DNA of 36,399 bases from the NCBI GenBank assembly GCA_963790415.1, contig CAWBOK010000002.1, forward strand, positions 1 through 36,399, given 5' to 3'. Both the position numbers and the translations under genes were made by a program. The stretch comes from JAJZQZ01 sp963790415. Lineage in GTDB: Bacteria > Actinomycetota > Thermoleophilia > RBG-16-64-13. The notes under the pieces are model-generated. The model was not told the origin of the DNA. It worked only from the letters and a program-made list of their open reading frames with translations, and searched no databases. Of this stretch, positions 9,030 through 16,336 are shown piece after piece (positions within the stretch are counted from its first letter, which is position 1; each line of letters begins with the position of its first letter).

Positions 9030-10472
9030 ATGGACGCGACGCTGGTCCGCCGTGAGGAGTACATCTGGGAGATCCCTCCGACAGGCGGCATGCGTGTGCC
9101 CGGGCGCATCTACGCCGACGCAGCACTTCTGGACGCCCTCGGCTCCGACCAGAGCCTCGTCCAGGTCCGCAACGTAGCCCATCTGCCCGGCATCCGCCGG
9201 TACTCCCTGGCCATGCCCGATATCCATTTCGGCTACGGGTTCCCCATCGGCGGCGTGGCGGCGTTCGGCGTCGACGACGGCGTCGTGTCTCCGGGGGGCG
9301 TGGGCTACGATATCAACTGCGGCGTGCGCCTCCTGGCCACCGACCTCACCCGGGGCGATGTCGAGGGGCGAATGGAGCAGGTCGTCGACCAGGTCTTTCG
9401 CGACGTGCCGTCCGGCGTGGGTTCGCATGGAGCCATCCAGAAGCTGGATCGCGCCGAACTCACCCGCCTCGTAGTGCGGGGCGCCGCCTGGGCGGTGGAA
9501 CACGGGTTCGGACGCCCCCGAGATCTCGAATACACCGAGAGCGAAGGCACCCTTCCTGGAGCCAACCCGGACGCACTCAGCGATCGCGCCTTCCAGCGCG
9601 GTCTCGACCAGGTGGGCACGCTCGGATCGGGTAACCACTTTCTGGAGATCCAGGTGGTCGACCAGATCTTCGACCCGGTAGCCGCGCGGGCTTTCGGCCT
9701 CTTCGAGGGGCAGATCACGTTGATGGTGCACTGCGGTTCGCGCGGCTTCGGGTATCAGGTCTGCGAGGATAGCCTGGGGGTCATGGCCACCGCCGCCACG
9801 CGCTACGGCATCGAAGTACCCGACCGCCAGCTGGCCTGCGCCCCAGTGAGATCGCCGGAGGCCGAACGCTATCTGGGAGCCATGGCCTGCGCGGCGAACT
9901 ACGCCTGGGCCAACCGCCAGATGATCATGCACCTGGTGGAAGAGGCGCTGCTGCACGCCCTCTCCATCGGCCCGAAGGACCTCGGCCTTCGCCTCGTCTA
10001 CGACGTTGCCCACAACATCGCGAAGATCGAGCAACACACGCACGACGGCCTCACGGAACGCCTGTGCGTGCACCGCAAGGGCGCCACCCGCGCGTTCGCA
10101 CCCGGTCATCCGGAGCTGCCGGCGGCATACCGAGACGTGGGGCAGCCGGTACTGATACCGGGAGACATGGGCACCGCGTCGTTCGTCTGCAAGGGAACCC
10201 AGGCGGCGATGGACCAGACGTTCGGCTCGACCAGTCACGGAGCCGGCCGGGTGTTGAGCCGGGCCGCCGCGATCAAACGATCGCAAGGGCGGTCCATCGA
10301 ACGAGAGCTGGCAGCGGTTGGCGTGACTGTGCGCTCCCAGGGACGGAAGACGCTGCAGGAGGAACTCCCCGAGGCCTACAAGGATGTGGAAGAGGTGGTG
10401 CGCGTCATGGACGGCGCGGGCATTTCGCCGCGGGTGGCCCGGCTGCGCCCCTTGGGAGTGGTCAAGGGATAG
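9030..10472 (+). CDS. rtcB: RNA-splicing ligase RtcB
   Basis: GTP- and Mn-dependent ligase joining RNA 2',3'-cyclic phosphate (or 3'-phosphate) ends to 5'-OH ends; 480 residues, full length and intact. Visible motifs are GVGYDINCGVR (metal-binding Asp and Cys), GSGNHFLE, MVHCGSRGFG, AHNIAKIE, CVHRKGATRAF and QPVLIPGDMGT. Toward the end STSHGAGR matches the nucleotidyl-transfer region. It starts one base after the archease stop. As no tRNA introns needing RtcB are expected in this kind of bacterium, repair of cleaved RNA under stress is the likely role, which suits its place behind hsp20 and lon. Its 3' end overlaps the convergent small gene by 11 bases. Confidence 0.95.
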   Translation: MDATLVRREEYIWEIPPTGGMRVPGRIYADAALLDALGSDQSLVQVRNVAHLPGIRRYSLAMPDIHFGYGFPIGGVAAFGVDDGVVSPGGVGYDINCGVRLLATDLTRGDVEGRMEQVVDQVFRDVPSGVGSHGAIQKLDRAELTRLVVRGAAWAVEHGFGRPRDLEYTESEGTLPGANPDALSDRAFQRGLDQVGTLGSGNHFLEIQVVDQIFDPVAARAFGLFEGQITLMVHCGSRGFGYQVCEDSLGVMATAATRYGIEVPDRQLACAPVRSPEAERYLGAMACAANYAWANRQMIMHLVEEALLHALSIGPKDLGLRLVYDVAHNIAKIEQHTHDGLTERLCVHRKGATRAFAPGHPELPAAYRDVGQPVLIPGDMGTASFVCKGTQAAMDQTFGSTSHGAGRVLSRAAAIKRSQGRSIERELAAVGVTVRSQGRKTLQEELPEAYKDVEEVVRVMDGAGISPRVARLRPLGVVKG

Positions 10473-10952
10473 GGGACGTGGCCCCCGCAGCCGGTTCGCC
10501 CGGCGCTGCCGTCTTCTCCCCGATGCCCGCACGGAGTCGAGCCGCCTCTGCCTCGGGCAGGTACTCACTCAGCCTCAGCAAAACATCCGTTGGCACCCGG
10601 TCGCGCACTGCGTCGAGGACGGCGTGCAGAGCACGGACACCCTCCTCCCGCGCTGGATACGAACCGGCCCGCATGATGGCCTCCGCGAGGGCTTCCACCT
10701 CGTCTCGTACTGCCCGGCTTTTGGTGGACAGTAGGTCACGGGCCGAAGGCTCAGCCTGAAGTCAAGAGGCTCACCGCGGCGATGCCCTGAAGCCTTCTCC
10801 ATGGCGCGCACACCGATGTCCCAGCCGACATAGCGTAGATCAAGAAGCCGCGCGACGGTGCGGCGCGCGAGCGAATCCTCCTCCGGCATCGGATAACGCA
10901 GGCTTTCGCGGAACGTGCGGTGGAGGCCTGAATGTGTGGACGCAGCGCGCAT
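10462..10952 (-). CDS. Small DUF2267-like protein of unknown function (frameshifted)
   Basis: The ATG at 10952 has a strong GGGAGG site (10958-10963) 5 bases upstream. The first frame gives a soluble stretch including ARRTVARLLDLRYVGWD. After a change near 10740 a second frame gives EEGVRALHAVLDAVRDRV and LLRLSEYLP, which resembles the repeated helix of DUF2267 proteins. The joined product is about 160 residues. Assignment to DUF2267 is tentative; the biochemical role of that family is unknown. It lies after the AMMECR1 gene but has its own probable promoter. Confidence 0.5.
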
Positions 10953-10988
10953 GTGCGCCTCCCGCCGAAGTCAAGGAACGGCATCTTT

Positions 10989-11017
10989 ACTATACCGCAC
11001 CCGCCCGGGGTCGTGAA
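10989..11017 (-). promoter_or_regulatory. Putative promoter of the DUF2267-like gene
   Basis: Minus-strand TTCACG (11017-11012) and TATAGT (10994-10989) are 17 bases apart. They lie in the 80-base gap between the AMMECR1 stop and the small gene's ATG, and transcription would start near 10982. Confidence 0.4.
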
Positions 11018-11032
11018 GTCAGAGAGCCCTGT

Positions 11033-11567
11033 CTATCGGTGTCTGGTGACCGTGAAACGAAACAGCCGGAATCGGTCGCGCTCCGGGTCTATGTGACCCT
11101 TGTTGCACGTGATCCGAAGCTGCTGTTCCGGAGTGTCGACTCCCTCAAGATCGGGCAGGAGCAGAGCCTGCCGCTCGTCCTCCGTCCGGATGATAAGGCC
11201 GTATACCCGCGGATCAAGTGCCTCGATTCCCTCTACTTCCTCCGGTTCGTTTCAGCACATCTACCGAGATATGTAGGCCGGGCAACTCGTCCGGCCGGAC
11301 CGGCCAGAAACGCGGGTCGCGGCTGGCGGCGTTGACAGCGTTGCCAATGATCTCCGCTGCCAACGTGGGCCGGGTAGGTCCCAAGGTCCCGAGACACCCT
11401 CGCAGCGACCCGTCGCCCCGGTGCAGAGAGACGAACAGCCCCGCCCGCTCGGGCTGCCCCGCGTCTGCCGGAAGGTCGGCCGCGATCACCCTCTGGTCGA
11501 TCACCCAGGCTTCGACCGCCCGACGGGCAAGGTCGATCAGCGGGTCCGAGTTCGGCGGAGCGGTCAC
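11033..11567 (-). CDS. amrA: AMMECR1-domain protein, AmmeMemoRadiSam system protein A (frameshifted)
   Basis: Protein of about 178 residues of the AMMECR1 family. GTG at 11567 overlaps the Memo stop by 4 bases. The conserved signature LRGCLGTLGP and then ASRDPRFWPV and LHISVDVL are in the first frame. After a change near 11240 the other frame gives ALDPRVYGLIIR, LLLPDLEGVDT and ERDRFRLFRFTVTRHR, the classic AMMECR1 C-terminus, ending at TAG 11035-11033. AMMECR1, Memo and a particular radical SAM enzyme occur together in many bacteria and archaea. The reaction they carry out is not established to my knowledge. Confidence 0.88.
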
Positions 11568-12405
11568 GCGCTCGCTCCTGCAGTCCGGGCATCCTCGGTC
11601 GTCAGGCGCACGGAGCCCACCAAGTAACCCACCCCCCAGGGCCCCTCGTATGACAACACCTCGGTATCGTATGACCGACCGCGGAGCAGACCGAAAAGGG
11701 TGACCACCGAGCGGTAGCCGCATTCCCCAGCCTCGCGTTGAAGTCCCGCTGGAATCGCAAGAAGTCCGGGTGCGTCGGCCGCGGCGAATGAATCGACCAC
11801 CCGTCGATCGAAGTCCGCGGCTCGGGGCGTGTAACCCGCCGGTGCGTCGGGAGTGAGGCGGTGACTCATATCTCCGCTCGCCACAAAGAGGACCCGGGCC
11901 GTCGAGCCGTCGAGGGCCGCACCGACAGCTTCTCCGAAGGCCGTGTGCTGGTCGATCCCCAAGAACGAGAAGCTGAGCACCACGATTGCCGGTGTGGCGG
12001 CCAACCGAGGGACGATGAAAGCCAAAGGCACGAGACAGCCATGGTCCAACTCCAGGATGTCACCGCGGCCGGTCATGGAAGCGGCCGGAATACCGCGAAA
12101 TGTCGCCTGCTCCAGAATGGACTCAGCCAGAGCGGCATGCCCACGCAGGCTGAAACGGACCTGCGGCGCCCCGAACTGAGCCAGAGAGCCTTGGCACGCC
12201 GCCGCCGCCGACACTCCCATGCGCGTCGCGTCGATGGGAGCGTGAGGAGACATGATCACGATGACATCGGGAGCCAACGCCCGGCCTCGTCACCAAGGCG
12301 ACGCATGCCGGCGACGGTCGACGCGGCCTGCGCAGCGCGACCACCCCCCACCTCGGGCACCACGATCGGCGGATGCGGGGAAACGAAACACCCCACCAGC
12401 CCCAT
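11564..12405 (-). CDS. amrB: Memo-family protein, AmmeMemoRadiSam system protein B (frameshifted)
   Basis: Protein of about 280 residues of the Memo family, related in fold to class III extradiol dioxygenases. ATG at 12405 has a strong GGAGGAG site 7-8 bases upstream. The N-terminus reads MGLVGCFVSPHPPIVVPEVG with metal-site His, and one frame change near 12282 joins it to ALAPDVIVIMSPHAP. Other family features are the VASGDMSHRL loop and AGECGYRSVVTLFGLL near the end. It is placed 32 bases after the radical SAM gene and overlaps the AMMECR1 gene, so the three are one transcription unit. Confidence 0.88.
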
Positions 12406-12437
12406 GACCCCTCCTCCCTACGTCCCAGCAGCTCGGC

Positions 12438-13445
12438 TCAGAGCACCAGACGTATCTGCCCGCCGCAGGCTCGGCATCGATCACCGTCGAGAAACAGGCT
12501 TCGCACGGTGAAGCCCTCTCGTACGATCACCACACGGCCGCATGTCGGGCAGTGCGTCGACTCACTGTCGTGTCCCCATACGTTCCCCCGTAGACATATT
12601 GAAGCCCCTCTTCCTTACCCAGGGCAAGTGCCCGCTCCACCGACGCCACCGGAGTCGACGGAACGTCGAGCATGCGGTAGGTGGGTGGAACCGGGAGACG
12701 TGCCAGGGGATGTCCGGGTCGACCGAGGCCAGAGGAAGCCGCGAGCGCCGCGCAGGTCGTCCTCGGCGTCGTTCGGCCCGGGATCAGCAGGGTGGTGACC
12801 TCGAGCCAGACCCCCGCGGCGACCATGCGCCTGATGGTGTCGAGCACCGGCTTCAGCCGCGCGCCGCAGATCCGCCGGTAGAAGTCGTCGGAGAACGACT
12901 TGAGGTCGACGTTCGCCGCGTCCAGATCGGCCGCGATGCGCGCGAGGGCCTCCGCGGTCATGTACCCGTTCGTCACGAAGACGTTCTTGAGCCCGGCTCC
13001 CGGGCCAGCACGCGGTGTCGCGCGCGTACTCGAAGAAGATCGTCGGCTCGGTGTAGGTGTACGAGATGCTCGCGCACCCGGCCGGCAGCGCGCGGTCCAC
13101 GACCTCGGCCGGCGCCAGCTCGCCGCCCCGATGAGCTCCCGCCGTCACGCGGCATCTGCCAGATGTCGGCGTTCTGGCAGAACGCGGCAGGTGAAGTTGC
13201 AGCCCACCGTCGCCATCGAGAAGCTGAGGGAACCGGGCAGGAAGTGGAACAGGGGCTTCTTCTCGATGGGGTCGACGCCGGCCGAGATGGGCAGGCCCGT
13301 AGGTGAGGGCGTAGAGGATGCCGTCCCGGTTCTCGCGCACCCCGCACAGCCCGCGCTCCCCGGGAGCGATGCGGCAGTGATGCGCGCACAGACAACAGTG
13401 GACGGTCGACCCCCCGCGCCACGGCTTCCAGAGTGTGGCCCGCAT
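12438..13445 (-). CDS. amrS: AmmeMemoRadiSam-system radical SAM enzyme with C-terminal zinc ribbon (frameshifted)
   Basis: Radical SAM protein of about 335 residues. From ATG 13445 the order is an N-terminal Cys cluster (CCLCAHHCRIAPGERGLCG) then VDPIEKKPLFHFLPGS. Next comes the radical SAM motif CNFTCxFCQNADIWQMPR, in which one extra base near 13180 splits the third Cys into another frame. Then follow SISYTYTEPTIFFEYA, VTNGYMTAEALARI and DAANVDLKSFSDDFYRRICG. The C-terminus, reached after a change near 12590, has CPTCG and CRACG pairs forming a zinc ribbon before TGA at 12440-12438. At least five frame changes are needed, the densest in the window, yet every piece matches this one subfamily in order. 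Confidence 0.85.
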
Positions 13446-13464
13446 GACCGGCTCCAGCACCGAG

Positions 13465-13663
13465 CTAGACTGGGGGAACGTGCCCCCGGGCCGCCTGCGC
13501 CGCCGGTCGCGAAGGACACGCTGCCCTCCGTGGTCGGAGTCACTGCGACGCTCCCCGGCCCGCCGGTCGATGATGACCTCCACGCCTTCAACTCCTTGAA
13601 GCGGTTCTTGAACTCGTCGTAGTATTCGTCGGCGAGGTCCCGCGGTATCACGTAGTAGATCAT
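13465..13663 (-). CDS. Small conserved-looking protein with DRR/GERR motif (frameshifted)
   Basis: ATG 13663 has a GAGGGGG site about 7 bases upstream. The product begins MIYYVIPRDLADEYYDEFKN. After a change near 13590 it reads GVEVIIDRRAGERRSDSD, then an Arg-rich tail, and with one more change ends at TAG 13467-13465, 20 bases before the radical SAM start. Length is about 66 residues. The VI(I/V)DRR..GERR pattern recurs in small uncharacterised bacterial proteins as I recall them, but I cannot name a family. It leads the AmmeMemoRadiSam operon. Confidence 0.5.
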
Positions 13664-13829
13664 CGTCCCCCTCGTACGGTCGCCCATCCTCGGCGCCGCC
13701 GTCTCGCACTTTGTCGGGAGTCGTAGGTATCATACTGCCCACGCGCGGGTCGGCCAAGATGCGCGCGGCCTCATGGTAGGATACCCGATAGGCTCGTGAC
13801 CCTGCCGGGCCATCGACACTCGATCTCAT
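13661..13829 (-). CDS. Possible small leader ORF before the DRR-motif gene
   Basis: An ATG at 13829 opens a frame with plausible protein character (SYHEAARILADPRVG). With one frame change it could end in a TGA overlapping the next ATG. It runs opposite to, and only 13 bases from, the kinase start. Weak case: no clear ribosome site and no recognised family. Confidence 0.2.
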
Positions 13830-13841
13830 GGTGAGCCTACT

Positions 13842-15701
13842 GTGACGCCAGACACGTTTCCGCCAGACGGCCCCACCGGGCTCTTGCCTCCTGACGCTTT
13901 CGCCGAGGCCGATGACGCAGCACTCTACCAAGGACGATACCTGCTCGGGACCGATCCTTGGGAAGGGCGGCACCTGCACCGTATACCGCGCTTGGGATAC
14001 GGATCTTCAACGATATGTGGCCATCAAGCGGCTCGAGCCTCCCCTGAGTTTTCGATCCGCACGCCCGCGCCCGTTTCAACCGGGAGGGCAAGGCGATCGC
14101 CCGGCTGTCACATCCGAACCTGGTCACGCTCATCGACAGGGGGACCACCGAGACCGAAGAATACCTGGTCTTCCAGTACGTTCAGGGCCGGTCTCTCAAA
14201 GACCTCATCCAGGCCAACGGCCCCCTCGACCGGGCGACACGGGCCAGATAGCAGGGCAGGTTGCCGAAGGGCTGGCACAGGCACACCTGGCGGGCATCGT
14301 GCACCGCGACGTGAAGCCGCAGAACATCCTTCTCGATGCCGAAGGGCGGGCCAAGCTCATCGACTTCGGTATCGCCACCGGGGAGGAGTGGACGCACGTG
14401 ACCCGCGAAGGCGCGATCGTGGGCAGCAGCCGGTACATGTCCCCAGAGCAGGTGCAGGGGCGTCCGGTCGACCAACGGACAGACGTCTATTCGTTGGGCA
14501 TCGTCATGTACGAGATGCTGACCGGGGAGCCGCCTTTCAAAGGCTCGTCCATAGTGGAGATCGGGCGGCAACATGTGAGAGACCGCCCACGTTCCCTCAT
14601 GGAGATACGGCCTGACGTTCCCGCTTCCTTCGATCGGGTGGTCACGCGGTGCCTTGAAAAACTGCCGGAGAGTCGCTTCCAGTCGATGGACGAGCTCCTC
14701 GGAGCCCTGGTGGGGCTCGATCTCTACCTGCCGCAGCATGCGGGCGGGGGCATCATCGGTACCCTGCGACGGACGGTGATGGGCAGCCGTCCCGACAGCC
14801 TCGGCGATGACAGCAACGAATGGGTTCCACCCCCCGAAGCCGCCGAGTTGCCGCCGCCGGAGATCTCTGTCGCGAGCCGGAACGAGGCCCGCCGACCATC
14901 GACCGACCTCGAAGACAACGATGACATCGCCCCCAAGGAACGCCTGTCCACCGGTCAAGACCTCCGGCGCGTGCAACGCAAGCGCCGGAGGCGAAATCGG
15001 CCCATACGAAGGGTAGGCTTGTGGGCCGGCCTGGCCGCCGGTCTCGTGGCCGTGGCGGTCGGCGGCTATCTGGTGTTCGGTGGGGAGGAACACGCCCCGA
15101 ACCTGATAGGGACGGCCCTCGAGGAGGCAAAAGCAGTGGCGGCCAAACAAGGCATGCAGGTGGAGGTCGACGCCGAACAGGAGTTGGTGGCAGACAAACC
15201 CGACGGGACCGTGGTCGCTCAGAGCCCACTTCCCGGCGAAGCCGTGCCCGACGATATCTTGACACTGGTGGTCAGCCGCAAGCCGGTCGCAGTCAAGGTG
15301 TCCTCACTTGCCGACGTCGATCCCCAAGGCGACGGGCGCGAACAACACGAAGCTCTTGCCCAGACTCATCGACGGGGATGATGCGACCGCCTGGACCACG
15401 GAGAGCTATGGGACACCGTCATTCGGCAATGTCGACAAGACGGGGGTCGGAGTGGACTTCAAGCTCGACTCGCCCGCCACCATGCTCACGGTCACGTCAC
15501 CCCAGAAAGGATGGGGTGCCGAGGTGCAGGTGCCCGATCCCGACGAGACCGGTTACCGTCGCGAAGCTGGACGGACTGTCGACCCAGACGGTGGATCTGG
15601 GACAGGCCGTGACGTCCGGCCGCGTGTGGATCACCCGTCTCGCCCCGGCGGCCGACGGACGCTACGATGCCCAGATCGCGGAACTTCGCTTCTTCCGGTG
15701 A
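13842..15701 (+). CDS. Membrane Ser/Thr protein kinase with PASTA and discoidin-like domains (frameshifted)
   Basis: Transmembrane Hanks-type kinase of about 620 residues. The N-terminal kinase domain shows the nucleotide loop LGKGGTCTVYRA, VAIKRLEP with the catalytic Lys, HRDVKPQN and DFGIA, then SSRYMSPEQVQG and DVYSLGIVMYEMLTG, so it should be active. After an acidic and then basic linker there is one membrane helix (GLWAGLAAGLVAVAVGGYLVFG, nt 15021-15086). An extracellular PASTA domain (to about 15290) follows, and then a beta-rich segment beginning LIDGDDATAWTTESYG and ending VWITRLAPAADGRYD, like the discoidin-type domain on some actinobacterial MviN and kinase proteins. PASTA domains bind peptidoglycan fragments in relatives. 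At least five frame changes are bridged (near 13955, 14050, 14235, 15335 and 15545). The start is GTG 13842. Confidence 0.88.
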
Positions 15702-15726
15702 GCGCCGCCTTGACGTCTGAGTGCTA

Positions 15727-15760
15727 TTGATGCATCGCGAACTTGGCGAGACAATGTCTC
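15727..15760 (+). promoter_or_regulatory. Putative promoter with overlapping inverted repeat for the MntA/HepT pair
   Basis: TTGATG (15727-15732) and GACAAT (15750-15755) are 17 bases apart. The inverted repeat GAGACA-A-TGTCTC (15748-15760) covers the -10 box, which would suit an autorepressor site. A moderate match only. Confidence 0.3.
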
Positions 15761-15797
15761 CTTGAAGACGACCTAGTCTGGTAGCAGGAGACGACCG

Positions 15798-16102
15798 GTG
15801 AGCCTTCGTATCGATATTGACCACGAGAGCGTCGCTGAGTTCTGTCGGCGCAACGCCATCCGCCACCTTTCCTTCTTCGGCTCTGTGCTCCGCGGTGACG
15901 GGTCTCGGCCCCGAGAGTCGACGTCGATATCCTCGTCGAGTTCGAACCCGGTGCTATCGTCGGTTACTTCAGCATGACACGCATGGAGCAGGAGCTAGGC
16001 GAGATGATCGGCCGCAAGGTCGACTTCCGTACGCCGTTCGAGCTTAGTCGGCATATTCGCGGCGAGGTCGTCGAAGGCGCAATGGAAGAGTATGTCGCGT
16101 AG
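15798..16102 (+). CDS. mntA: MntA-like nucleotidyltransferase antitoxin (frameshifted)
   Basis: Minimal nucleotidyltransferase of about 101 residues. GTG 15798 has AGGAG 7 bases upstream. It reads FFGSVLRGD and, after two one-base corrections near 15900-15922, GLGPESDVDILVEFEPGA, giving the GS...DxD motif of the family. It then continues SMTRMEQELGEMIGRKVDF to TAG 16102. In the characterised type VII pair, MntA attaches AMP groups to a Tyr of the HepT toxin and so neutralises it. The downstream hepT-like gene starts inside the last codons of this gene, as is usual for such pairs. Confidence 0.8.
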
Positions 16103-16291
16103 GCACGACAGTGTGCGCCTGCGCGACATCATCCCGAGATCCCTTGGAGCGAGGTGACGGGCCTGCGCCACCGAATCGTCCACGACTATTTCGCACTGGA
16201 CTATCGCCGCCTCTGGGACACGGTTCACAACGACCTGCCGCAACTGATCGCGCAACTGCAGCAGATCCTGGAGACTCTCGACCAACCGTAA
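16092..16291 (+). CDS. hepT: HepT-like (DUF86) toxin, internally shortened and frameshifted
   Basis: ATG 16092 overlaps the mntA end by 11 bases. The start MSRRHDSVRLRDI looks like a normal HepT N-terminus. It jumps, with a frame change near 16132, straight to HPEIPWSEVTGLRHRIVHDY, which normally lies about 55-60 residues further in. The active-site motif RX4HXY (R-HRIV-H-D-Y) is intact, followed by LWDTVHNDLPQL and TAA at 16291. About 66 residues remain of an expected 110 or so. Thus the central helices are missing, unlike the one-base errors seen elsewhere. It could be a real deletion that inactivates the toxin or an assembly collapse. Confidence 0.75.
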
Positions 16292-16336
16292 CGCAAGATC
16301 CAGCCGGAGCGTCGCCTCTTCCGGTAGGCGCCGGGT

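Noticed and set aside
8577..10568. A 663-codon open frame on the minus strand opposite archease and rtcB
   Set aside because: Its product has no recognisable motifs and is a GC-rich shadow of two clear, full-length genes.
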